Positions 22,599 through 33,904 of a stretch of DNA of 64,000 nt are shown here, piece after piece. The stretch spans positions 1,781,288 to 1,845,287 of the forward strand of contig WBMV01000298.1 of NCBI GenBank assembly GCA_013396655.1. Reading direction: 5' to 3'. Both the position numbers and the translations under genes were made by a program. This DNA is from Campylorhamphus procurvoides (lineage: Eukaryota; Chordata; Aves; Passeriformes; Dendrocolaptidae). How positions within the stretch are numbered: position 1 is the first letter of the stretch; each line of letters opens with the position of its first letter. Under the pieces are notes generated by a model. The model was not told the DNA's origin and did no database searches. It was given only the letters and a program-made list of their open reading frames with translations.

Positions 22599-25500
22599 AA
22601 ATTAATACAGCTATCTAGACCAACTTTATTAAGGACTCCTTGCTCTTAATCACAAATGAATACTAACAAATCCCTGGATTCATCTGCAGTTTAAAAGTCA
22701 GGCACTTTGTGGTTACTCAAGGATGTCTGCATCTGCTGGGAAGCCCTGTGGCCAGCAGCTTGAGGTCGTGCCGAACTGGTGGTGGAAGGGGCTGAAGCGG
22801 GAAGAGTGGTGCCCAATGTGATGACCAGCAGAGACCCATCTCTGAGTTACATGGCTTAGCAGAACCAGAAGACATCCATGAAGAACAAGGAGCTATTTCA
22901 GGATCACACAGATCTGATAGCAACACTGGCTTCCAGTGGAGTTGCATGGATCCAACTGGCTGTATTTAAACACGTGCCTAATTCATACAAACTGCATTAG
23001 AGTGATTTGTTTTTGCCTTTTTGTCTTGCTGATTTTTTTTTTCAGATTTACAAGTGAAGTTCAATAAATATGAATAAAAGAACTAGAGGAGAACCTCTGA
23101 ATTTTCAAGGTCTGTTTTCTGCTATCAAAATAAGCACATTTTTGCCTCATTAATTAATGGTTCAAGCTTGAAAACAAATTTGTTTTCTGGTATTATTATT
23201 TCTGTAACATATCAGCCTTAAGGTAAAAGCTTTTATCTGACTCCTTACATCGTTTTCTTCACAGCTAGTTTATTTCCAGTTGTTGCAGATGAGCTGAGGT
23301 TATTTCTGTGACTCTTCTGTGTACCTTCTGGTACTACCAGACAGCAGTCCTTATAATGCTGGTTAAGCTGCTGCAAAAGGGTAAAATAATTTCCATGGCC
23401 TTCTACCCTTGGATTGACTCTTCACTTTTCAGACAGCTCAGTAGCCTTCTCTGGACCTATCCCAACTGGTATTTGTGGAGGAAAGAGTGAATTGAGCAAA
23501 TGAGAATTTGGGTGCTTGCTGTGATGGCAATTCTTTGGAAGGTGAAAGCACAAATAAAGAGCCAGAAAAGACAGTTATTTGCAGAAAATAAAAAAAAAGG
23601 GTGGGGGTCCTAGAAGATACAGGAGTTGACTCACCAGCCAGAAAGGGTGTGTCTGGAGTTGCTTTTTCCATAGGATAAAAGAGAAATAGGGTTTTAAGCA
23701 AAAGAAACCTTTGGAAATCCCAGGGAGCAAGACCTGGATCTTTTAATGGAGAGTTTAAGAGGGAACATCTTAAGGGGAAAAAAATTACTTTGACACTGAA
23801 TTGTCATTGTATTTTACTAGTCTAGATCTCATAAAGGGTATGTTATAGTGTGTGCATAGAGCATAGATGACTGATGGATGTTCTAGTATGTCCAGTAGGT
23901 TTGTAGGCAGACAATTCCTCTTCACTGTAGTAGCCAGCTGCTTTTATTTTTACTTCCTTTGGTACAGTCACAGTTGTTCTGGCACACCACAGGAACACTA
24001 TGTATTCCCACCTGTGATGGGGACTCCTGCAAAACCTCATTTTCACTTGTCTCAGGGCTCACTGATTTCTTGATGTTTTTTCTCCTGAAATAAACTGCTT
24101 TCCTTTCTCATCCTGTGTGTGTCAGGATGTCTGGGATGTGTGAATGCACATTCTGACAACACCCACACAGATGCATGTTTGGATAGTAAACATGAGACTC
24201 TTATTTAAATTTCGCAAACTGTTCAGGAGTGTGGTTTTTGCTTTGTTTGCTGAGCCACATTTAAGAACACTTTCCAAGACCTTGAGGAACAACTAAAATT
24301 GGCAGCCCTTTCTGCAGTTCTCCTTACCTGCAGCATGATGTTGCTGCCACAGGTTCACAGGCTTGCAGGGTGCCCGGGGAGCCCAGTGGCAGTGAGACAG
24401 ATGGAGGGACAAAGGTTGGTGCTGCTTTTGATTTTCCATGCTCAACACTACAGTCACACGTTTAACAGCATCACATTACAAATGGAAAATAAAATCTTTC
24501 TTTTCTGTCTCTAAATGTAATTTTTGATATGTTTTAGAATAACTTTCTTCCTGGTTACCTCTTTGTAACAGGCAGGTGATACGTCAAAGTACCAGAAGCT
24601 ATTGTCCTGTAGTGAACTCTCTCTATCACTTACTTGAGCCTAACAGCACATACTGCATGACATCAGCAACCCAGTGACTCATACACCAAGATACCATAGG
24701 TGTGTTCCTATATCCTGGAGATCAGAAAAATTCTACGTAGAAGACTTGGCTTGTTTTTCCTATCTTGTTATGGAAACTGCGTGCATAGACTCAAATAGCA
24801 TTGAACAACTGTAAATGAAGTCTTTCTGTTTCTTATCAGAAGATAAACTGCCTGTTTAAAAAAGGTGTTGCCAAGCCCAGGAGAGCCTCTTTGAAGGGCA
24901 CAGGCTGCTGATGGTAGCTGTCTGGGGGGAGATTTTGTATGTACAATGTTTTCATGTTTCCACAGTGAACAGCATTAATTCTTTCCTGGAGGAGAGTCCA
25001 ACCTGTCTGAAGCATCTGACATGGCTGAACCTTGAACATGCTCAGTAGTTTGATACATAGCAAAAAAATCTTAAGAAAGGGATCCAAGCTGCATATGTGC
25101 AGGGCAACACTACAACTCCTCCTTCTGCCAAAATAAAACTGTAGATAAAGACCATTTATAGACAGATTAGAACTTTTGTCCCTACTAAACAGCAGCAGGT
25201 AGCTTCACTGATGGCATTTAACAAAGCACTGTTTTCCTTCAATTCTCATTTACTTAAACAACTTCTTATATATCCTATTCTAATTAGTATATAGGATTAT
25301 GACTTTTACCGGCTTGCCTCTTTGATCTCACTGACAGTTTTGCCATGTAACACTAGGTTAAGTTTCCTTCTCATGGCGTATAGGTATGGAGGAGATATTA
25401 GGGTGTCTGCTGAAGCTGGCTGGAGTAGTTCCACTGAAACAATACATCAGAAGATAAAACAGTGGGAAGAAAGCTTGAAGGTTGAGAGTTGGGAACAACT

Positions 25501-26192
25501 GGCTGCCCCTCAAAAGACTTGACTTAATGGAGGAAATTGCTTGGTTATTCAAAAACCAGACTAACAACTTTATGAAAACAGAGTCACTAGAAAAGTTTCT
25601 GGAATTTTCTATTTCACATTAAAAAAAAAGGGGAAAAAACCCACAGCCTTTCATATGGCATTGCGGAGTATTCTTGCTTCTATTCCCAGCTGGAACAGAG
25701 AAGGGTAGAATCACACACAAATGCAAAATAATGACAGCATTACAGAAAGAGCATGCTGAATCTCACACAAATGATCCAGAAAGGGGCAGCAACTGAATTG
25801 TGCTGTTACCTGAGCTCCTGGGTCTGTTGCATTTTGTGCTCTACAGTGCCTTTGAGCTGTGAACCACTGGAGCCTGTGAAAGCAGGAGGAGCTCTGTTGG
25901 TGTTTGTATTTCCATGGCAATGCAACAAAGGAATTGTTTGGTCTTTTTCCCTTAGGACATCTCTAAATCACTGCTCTTTATAGAGCGAGTTGGGAGAACA
26001 AACTGGGTTGGCATTCTTGTGGAAAATTTAGACTTGTTGCACCTTCATGAAAGCTGTAGGCATCATTCAAGTATTATTTCATCAATATTTTTAATTACTA
26101 AGGATTTAGTGTAATTTTTTACTGATTCTTGTAATGCTCAGGTATCTCCACTAACTCTTTCTTTCTTATACACTTCCACATTTTTGTGATAT
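22599..26192. other. unassigned non-coding sequence
   Basis: No exon or RNA gene recognised. A GC-richer patch lies at 22720-22950. A 45-base segment at about 23430-23475 is reminiscent of antisense CR1 but too short to call. A-runs and T-runs are short. Confidence 0.55.
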
Positions 26193-26330
26193 AGAATCAT
26201 AGAATGGCTTGATTTGGAAGGGACCTTAAAGATCATCAAGTTCCAAGATCCTGTCATGGGTTGGAACTCCTTTCACTAGACAAAGTACTCCGAGCTCTAT
26301 CCAACCTGGTTTTGGACACTTCCAGGGATG
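26193..26330 (-). mobile_element. CR1 LINE 3'-end fragment
   Basis: The plus strand begins AGAATCATAGAATGGCTTGA, then GGAAGGGACCTTAAAGATCA, then a line resembling 'GTTCCAA...CTTTCACTAGACAAAGT', 'CTCTATCCAACCTGGTTTTG' and 'CACTTCCAGGGATG'. This is the reverse complement of a CR1 3' UTR, so the element reads right to left with its 3' terminus at 26193. Only about 140 bases remain. Confidence 0.9.
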
Positions 26331-28425
26331 TACTTGAATATAATTCTGAAGTTCCATAAATTGTTTTTAACACAGAGATTTCTGGATGTGAGAGCCCTTT
26401 ATAAGTCTTGGTATATACTCAGGATAAGGGCTTAGACTGGGAAACTAAAGCACTAGAGAGATAAGGAAGACATTTGGAGGTCTCTAATATTCAAAAGCCT
26501 GCTAATGATAATTGTGTTGGGAGAGGTTTCACTGGTACCCATGGACCTATATACCTCCTACTCCTAAAAAGTAGATCTGAGGAACACAGATCAATAACGG
26601 TATCCATAGATTTGTCCCCACCTCTCAGCAGTTCAATAACACAGTTCTGAAGAAACAAAAAAAGTCAGGAAAAAAATCTACCAACTCACTCCCATCCTTC
26701 AACTGCAGAATATGATAGATAAGTGTAGTGATCATACAAGGCAGTATGGTAGAATTGCAACAAGGCAGACTTGCAGAAAGGCAGGTCACACCAGGGCATT
26801 CCTAGTTTATCCACCTATTTAACCAGAACAGTGAACTGAGTGAGCCTTCTTCCTCACCTGACTCAATTCAGTTACCCTCTTGCTGTGACCTATTCTGCTT
26901 TTCTTCGTGGGCTGCTGCTGAGGTTTTCTGGGATCCTAAGCCAGGTGTATGTCTGCTCTGACACTTCAGCTCTCATGCAGTAATTGCTAGCTGCATGTGC
27001 TAAGAACAAAATTGCAGCATGATGAATAGCTGAGATTAATCTGGGATGTTAATATAGGAGCACAGTGGCTTTTGTGGCTGGTTTATTTAATTAAGGATCT
27101 ACTCGTTTGATATTGAAGTAATTTGGATTTGACTGAAAGCCTAGTGAAACCAGCTGAAGTCTTTCTTTGTATTTCAGAGTATATGAAGGTCTGTATGAGA
27201 ATGAGAGAGATGAATTTAAAATACTGTGTAATATTTAGCTGAGAGAGCCTGAAATCCAGAAGCTGAGGATGTGAGTCAGTTAAAGGATAATAAGCAACTC
27301 CTCCTAGTGCCTTGAATGATGGTGTTATACTTTGTTATGGCAAGGAGAACATGAGAAATAAGAAAAGCAGAATTGTATCTGTCGTGTGAGTTGTCATGAG
27401 GGCAACTATCATATAAAATAAGTATGAGCAGTAAAATGGATTAACTGACAGAAACTCTCTGTTTCTGGAATAAAAAGGATGACATTTTTGTACACAACAA
27501 ATATGAAGTTACCTTTGTTTTAGAAATATCCATGACTAGTCTAATCCCCAAGCAAACTGTTCTTTTCCTGCACTCCAGGTTTTAAATAGAAAAGTATGAA
27601 AATTTATTCCTCTATGTCTGACACTAAATAATTCAACAAAATGCTGCAGCTGCTATGAGAGAGGATCATGTGGACCATTAGCTTGTAAAACCAGACAGAT
27701 GAGCTAGCAACTAACAGCTTACAGAAAAATATCGTATTTTCAGCAGTTTGCTGCATGCTTTGGGTGCTCACTGAAAAAGCTTATAGCTTTCAGTATTTTC
27801 CCACATGAAAAGGCTTTTCTAAAGATTTTTTTTTATTTTTTTTTTAATCATAACTCAAAATTTCTCATGAAAGTGTGAGAGTATAGTTACAAAGAAAACA
27901 TTAATCAGGGTCATGACCGCTACATTTGGATGAGTACACCTAATTTTTTAATAGCGTTGTTTTATACCACCATTGTCTTTCCTTTTTATTCTCCTCAATC
28001 AAGTTTTCACACTGAAATTCTTAATAATTGTGGTGAGAGGAAATCCTAAATAATTTAAATGTAATTTTTGTTAGGCAGACTCTCGTACTTTCCGCCTTAT
28101 GTCCTTATGCATAATCATACTGCTACTCCTATGCAGCAGCATTTCTGTGTGAAAATGGAAAATGGAGGAAGCCTCATAGCCTCAGTGGGTGATCAGGACA
28201 CGTTTGTGCTCGATGCAGCATGCATGTGTAGCAAAATCCCAGTCCCATTCCTGAGTAAATTTCAGCTAAAGATTACAAACACTTCCATAAACTTTATTAC
28301 AGCATATAGCACTACTGACATGAGTAGGGTCAGTTGCTGCCATGATATTAACATATAAATTTTTGTAAATGTCTAGAACTAACAGACACAGAATAGGACC
28401 TGTTTTGGATGTTCAATAGATGTTC
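26331..28425. other. unassigned non-coding sequence
   Basis: AT-rich, no recognised genes or repeats apart from a T-rich tract at 27825-27845. A 96-codon frame at 28068-28358 has no recognisable domain. Confidence 0.55.
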
Positions 28426-28610
28426 AATTAGAGCTCTCAGATATCATGTATACCTGACCGTGAATAAGAATAGCTGCAACGAATTGTAAAAGCATCTAAA
28501 AATGTTGAAGGCCTCTGGATTTTTCAAAAAGACTATTTTTTTCTGTTTGCTCTCCTTCCAGCTACCTCCAGATTTTTTAATTTTTTTTATGCAAAAGGAT
28601 ACTCCTCCAC
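28426..28610. repeat. direct repeat copy A, family unknown
   Basis: A 185-base block starting AATTAGAGCTCTCAGATATC and ending GGATACTCCTCCAC that recurs at 30601-30782 in the same orientation. The first 89 bases are identical; the second half has about ten substitutions and a 3-base difference in a T-run. On the minus strand a frame through the block encodes a Lys/Ser-rich start and the end FRCFYNSLQLFLFTVRYT followed by a stop. On the plus strand, CTGTTTGCTCTCCTTCCAG resembles a splice acceptor. I do not recognise the family: it could be an interspersed repeat present many times in the genome or a local duplication. Confidence 0.85.
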
Positions 28611-30600
28611 ATGTACTAAGTGGAGCATGCTGAGTTGGGCTGCATGTATCCAAAGGTGCTACTGATGATCTATTTGCTTTTCCTTTCTGGAGAACAAAAA
28701 AGACTAACCAGTTTGTTTCCTGTCAGAATCTCATCCCTGAATTTTCAAAACTCTGGCACTTGCTCATACCAGGCTTCAGCAGGGCCAGTCATGAGAGTCA
28801 CTTATTAATGAATCACCAGCTTTTTATCAACTTGAATTAGCATCAGAACAAATTGCTTTAGTCTTCCAAGGATCCTTGAGAGAAGTCATGTTTGGCTGTA
28901 TGCACCCATATTGGTGGTAAGATAAGGTAGCTAGAAAGCAAAATGTGATTAGATGGCCATAAAGACAAAGTAAGTAATATATCTTGCAAGCAGAAGTTTA
29001 TTCTTACTTCAGCACTAACATGGTACTGCTGGAATACTTTTCCCCAAAACATCCTTTTTCTGTTTCATTTTACAACAAGTATAATGTTTATTGTGTATTG
29101 TTCATGCATAGTATATATTTGTTTCAAAATCTGAAACAATAACAATGTCTCTCACACCTTGCTCTAGTTGTGATTCAGAAATGGCAGATTTATTTGATCA
29201 GATAACACTAAATTTTTATGCTCATTTTGGTGAAAATATTTTATGCTCTTTTTGGGGAAAATATGATCATATAATTTCCTGGATGTGTTTAGTTCCTACA
29301 TAGTGGATTTTTTCAAATAAGTTTCGAAGTTGTTTGTTTTGTTTGTAACCAGTTCCCACTAAATCTGATCCAAACCAAATCTACTCTTTCCCAAGAAATG
29401 GTTTTCTGGGTAACAATATATTTTCAATCTAGAGATTGGCCTTAAGACCTGATTGCAGGACTTGATATACTGTTGTTAATACAATTTGGCATTTAAGACT
29501 ATTTTTTTAAGCGAGATATTGGAATCAACTAGGATATAATATAAAAACAGTGTCACATGGACTTACAGAAAATTTATGGACGAACTTCATGAAATATAAT
29601 AGGAGAAAAATCCATCTTTTTAAATTGGCCCTTGAACTGCGATTTTAGCTAGCATTTAATGCAGTCTAGTAGAGAAAGATAACTAGGAAAAAAAGATTAT
29701 TTTCGTCCCTCTTAATAAACCTTGCTCTTCTGATGCCTGTGCATGACATCCTATTTTTAGCTGTCAGGAAAGCAGTGAAGCATATGCAGTGCAGTGGAAT
29801 GCCCTGTTCCCATGCCTGATTCTCCATATATAGCTGCTGCAATGCACTGTTCTTCCCTTGCTCCCACTTTGAGGGCTTAACTTGAATTTTCTTGGCAGAA
29901 TTGGCTCATCTGAGAGCTGTCCTCCTGGTAAACATTCTGGTAAACACTCAGGCAGCTGCTTCTTCATGGCACCTACCTTCTCATCAGGACCCATAAAGGC
30001 TGAGCATCAACTAAACAGTGAGAGTGAAAAGATGTGCAGAAATCGTGTGCAATGAATCTTCAGCCATCCTTCCTCTCCCCCTGCCTACCCTCCCCCTCCC
30101 ACCTTCATCTTGGTGTTGGTACTAAGTAAGCCTAATTTTCTTTTCTTGTTGTTTTTGGAACCAACTTGCAGACTTGAGAGACTGCCATACACAGGATACG
30201 TGTTTTGGCTCTTCTGCCAGTTGCATTCTGCGCATGATTAGATCAAACCCACTGGCTGCCAGATGACTAATCAGCTTGTTACAGAATAACAGGGCTCACT
30301 GGAGAATTAACAATGTCTTTATAGTCTCCCCTCAATGAAGTGTCTGGAACTTTCTTAGTTTATAAGATAGATCAGTTTAAGGTTTTCCAGTGTTATTTGA
30401 ATATGATTTATGAAAGCTTTTAAAAAAAACCCAAAAAACAACCCACAATAAAAACAGCCTCCCTCAACCTCCAGTGTTTAAGTCTTTTAATTTCACTTCA
30501 GCTTCAAAGGCCCTGTGTTATGCTTCCTTGTATTAGTGGGACAGGGAGCCATAGTAAAGAAGTACTTTGAAGCAATGAATGCTGGATTTTGCATTCTGGG
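28611..30600. other. sequence between the direct repeats, unassigned
   Basis: About 2 kb of AT-rich sequence. If the flanking blocks were the terminal repeats of a small element, this would be its interior. I see no primer-binding site, polypurine tract or retroviral protein in it, and the blocks lack TG...CA ends. It contains the 25-base tandem duplication at 29214-29263. Confidence 0.5.
29214..29263. repeat. 25-bp tandem duplication
   Basis: Two adjacent 25-base units, TTTTATGCTCATTTTGGTGA+AAATA and TTTTATGCTCTTTTTGGGGA+AAATA, match at 23 of 25 positions. A simple local duplication. Confidence 0.85.
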
Positions 30601-30782
30601 AATTAGAGCTCTCAGATATCATGTATACCTGACCGTGAATAAGAATAGCTGCAACGAATTGTAAAAGCATCTAAAAATGTTGAAGGCCTGTGGATTTTTC
30701 AAATCAGCTGATTTCTTCTGTTTGCTCTCCTCCCAGCTACCTCCAGATTTTTTATTTTTTATGTAAAAGGATACTCCTCCAC
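30601..30782. repeat. direct repeat copy B, family unknown
   Basis: A 182-base block, same orientation as copy A and 2175 bases from it. The minus-strand frame is preserved across the 3-base indel and again ends FRCFYNSLQLFLFTVRYT. It runs further upstream in this copy (open from 30960). Sequence outside the block shows no similarity to the flanks of copy A, so only this unit was duplicated or inserted. Confidence 0.85.
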
Positions 30783-33605
30783 TGCGAAGCAGATGCTCCT
30801 GGGTATTCCTGAAACACTTAAAATTTAGAAGTGATGAAAGGGGCAGAGAAAAGCTTATGCTTTTAAGTTCAAACCATTTGAAACAATGGTATTCTGTTAC
30901 CACGTCAATCTTTAGAGTTGAATATAGAGATGAAATTGAATTTGACCTTGATGAGTGCATATATATATATGTCTATAATCACACAATGAAAATATGTCAA
31001 GTAAGAAAAGGTTCTAGCTTGGAGTTGTGGGCACAAGATCTGGAATATAGATGTTGACAAAATCAAACATGCTATAAGACATGGTATTTTAAGCAGGGGC
31101 CATTAACAGTTGTTACAACATCAAGTAGTGTTAAGCCTATATTATGTTACACCTCTCAGAAGATGTATTCCATTTCAAGCATAAGCCATCGTGTCAGATG
31201 CTGGAGCTGCTGGAGGAAATTGTATTGCCTCTGAGAAATTTCCAGAAGGTTAGGCTTCTGTTGTTGGTTTCTTTTGGTCTTCTGGCAGAAGAAAAAAAAA
31301 GTGTGTCATTTAGCTATACTCACTGAGCATCTGCAGAGCTGGAAGTGTGGTTCAGATGATGAGCCATGTGCTACAGAGAACACTGGGCTGGTACAGTCTG
31401 AGACCTGCAGAAGTCGAGAGTTTTCTCTCCTGAGCACTTACGTAAAGCTACGTACTCTGAGCAAAAGAAGGACTATGACGCAGAAATCACATGTTGAAAC
31501 CAGTGGTTCAGTTGGCTACTCCCACTGAGCGTTGCTATTGGTGCTACACCCTTACCTTAATCCAGCCCAAAATATAAAGACACAGTTTGCATTTTTTTTT
31601 ACCCTGTGGTGACTTCAGTTTTGCTTCATTACACCTAACTTCAGAAGTTAAAAATTAACTGCCTAAATCCAACCTAGTCATGCAAGTCTCCCTGTGTAGA
31701 TAAAGAAGATAAACAAGATGTTACTAGTTTCGATTCCTAATTCAGTCACAGGCACAAGTGTCATTGCCCTGCATGGTCTTGTTCTCAGAAGCACCAGGTT
31801 TTCCAGGATTTCCCTGCTGCAGTGGAGCATGACTGCAGGTGGTTAGACACAATTAACTTTGCTTATTGCCTTCAAAGTGTCCTCCTGTGCATGAGCAACT
31901 CTTCCATTGATACCAGGGCTGGAACTGTTTCTTCTGACAATTTATGCTCCTTCTATGTCTTGTCTGCAGAAAGGGAGGCTAGGCAAGGCAAGGAAATGTG
32001 AAAAGATGCTTGAATGCCAGGAACATATAAATGGCAAAGGCAAGCATGTTTTCCCACCAACCCAGAAAATAGCTGCATGGTTTTAGCTGCACTTGTTTTT
32101 GTATTTGGATCAATTCCAGTCATCATCTTGGCCAGGAACTGTGTCTGATTAGGATATATTTGCTGAGCCTCTGGAGTGTAGAATAAATATTTTAAATAAT
32201 ATTTATCTCTGTGCTACAGCTCTCTGACCAAAATGATATCCACAAAATAATACTTTCTGAAAACATAGCTTAGAAGCAATTAGATTTAAACATTCAACAG
32301 CTGCACTAATGACCTGTTTTAAATAAAACCCATATTTCACAGAGAAAATCTCAGTCCCTAGCCATGCCAAATTCAAGTCACTTTGCATGCACAGTTTTTC
32401 TCTGTGTTTTTTGTTTGGTTGGGTGTTTTTCTTTTGTTTTTGAGGTTTTTGGATTTTGGGGTTTTTTGAGGGTGGGGGGTGGGGGTGGAGGGGCTTTAAT
32501 GCCAGAAGGCTGTGAGAGAAAAGAAATGTATTTTGAAGTTTTCTTGTTAATAGCTGGCATTATCATCTGCATGGCACTGATTGTTAGCATTTTCTTTCTG
32601 ACCATTTAATGTATTTGTATAATATCAATATCAACATGAGATTAGGTAGAAAAAAATGTTGCTAAATGACTGTTAGTGCAAATTGAATTGTTTGTACTAG
32701 AACAGTGTCAATGGAGAATTTTGTGTATTGTTAAATTGGACTGCTGAGATAGGGGAGACATTATCAGAGATCTGCATCTGAAATTCAGCCAGAGTCTGCA
32801 TTTGCAAAGGTTTTTAACTCATGCTGAGCACAAACTCAACTCTACTTTCCATGTGAATGTTAGGAAAGCACCAGACATTACTGCATGATGGTAATATTAC
32901 TCATTTAGATCCTAAAAAAATTAGATTTAAACAATCTCTAAACCAAATCAAACCATACAACTCAGCAGACCTCAAAGTCTGGACTTCAGTCCTGAAGATG
33001 TGTTTCATATCAGAACCCATTCTCTCACAGTAAAGCTCACAGAGATGCTGAATTTCACTTCGAGTTTACTTACCCTTTTCCACCCTAAAACTGCACTAGA
33101 AGTTATAGCCATGCAATTTTTTTCATTTAATTGGTTTTAGTGAATGTAAAATTGAATTGATGGTTTGTTCCTTTAACTCGATTACTAGATCTAAATAGTT
33201 TTTTTTACCACAAAAGACAATACTAATACCAATACCCTACACAACAGGGGTTCAAGGCATTCTAGGAAGCATAGTTGCTTATTACTTTCTGGTTGTTATC
33301 CAAAACAATGACCTATGTATTGAATGCCATTTGGATTCTATTTGTTTCGTGGATTTTGGCTTCAGTTTCAAGAGTAGAGAGCCCAATTCTCATTTAATGC
33401 TAATATTCACTTCCAGGTAGATTGTTTTGTGGAGTAATGAAGTGATTTATAGTAAAGGAGAGTCAGACTCATTATATCATGTGCCTTATACTCCTCTTAC
33501 TTTAAAACACTGAAGACACTTTCCCTTTCAGCTGGTGTCATGAGTAAGTAACTTTACTGGGGTCTTCAGCTTATGGTTCTGTTGATATTCAGGGTAGTTC
33601 CTTCC
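30783..33605. other. unassigned non-coding sequence
   Basis: AT-rich; contains the G/T-rich tract listed separately. No exon recognised. A hydrophobic stretch encoded near 32530-32609 (VFLLIAGIIICMALIVSIFF) looks membrane-like only because the DNA is T-rich. Confidence 0.55.
32398..32494 (+). repeat. G/T-rich low-complexity tract with G-quadruplex motif
   Basis: Nearly pure G and T for about 95 bases. At 32470-32493 the plus strand has four runs of three or more G separated by one to four bases (GGG, GGGGGG, GGGGG, GGGG), which fits the canonical quadruplex pattern. No gene context was found. Confidence 0.8.
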
Positions 33606-33904
33606 AGAAGAAAAAGGGCAGAAAAGAAAGAAAAGAGAGGAGGAAGAGGAGGAGAGGAGAGGAGAAAAGAGAAAAGAGNNNNNNNNNNNNNNNNNNNNNN
33701 NNNNNNNNNNNNNNNNNNNNNNNNNNNNNNNNNNNNNNNNNNNNNNNNNNNNNNNNNNNNNNNNNNNNNNNNNNNNNNNNNNNNNNNNNNNNNNNNNNNN
33801 NNNNNNNNNNNNNNNNNNNNNNNNNNNNNNNNNNNNNNNNNNNNNNNNNAAAGAAAAGAAAAGAAAAGAAAAGAAAAGAAAAGAAAAGAAAAGAGGAAGA
33901 TAGT
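33606..33904 (+). repeat. polypurine GA / (AAAAG)n tract containing an assembly gap
   Basis: A purine-only strand: GGA/GAAAAG-type repeats to 33678, then 171 N, then perfect AAAAG units from 33850 to about 33893. The true length is unknown. The unresolved bases almost certainly continue the same microsatellite. Open frames spanning this region in either strand are artefacts of the N run. Confidence 0.9.
33679..33849. other. assembly gap, 171 N
   Basis: Undetermined bases bounded on both sides by GA-rich repeat. The size may be an estimate. Confidence 0.99.

Noticed and set aside
23430..23476. Short antisense CR1-like segment (GTAGCCTTCTCTGGACCTAT)
   Set aside because: Only about 45 bases resemble the CR1 'CGTGGCCTTCCTCTGGACCC' block and the flanks do not continue the match; chance cannot be excluded.
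28426..30782. The direct repeats as LTRs of a small 2.4-kb element
   Set aside because: The blocks lack TG...CA ends, no primer-binding site or polypurine tract adjoins them, and no flanking duplication is seen.
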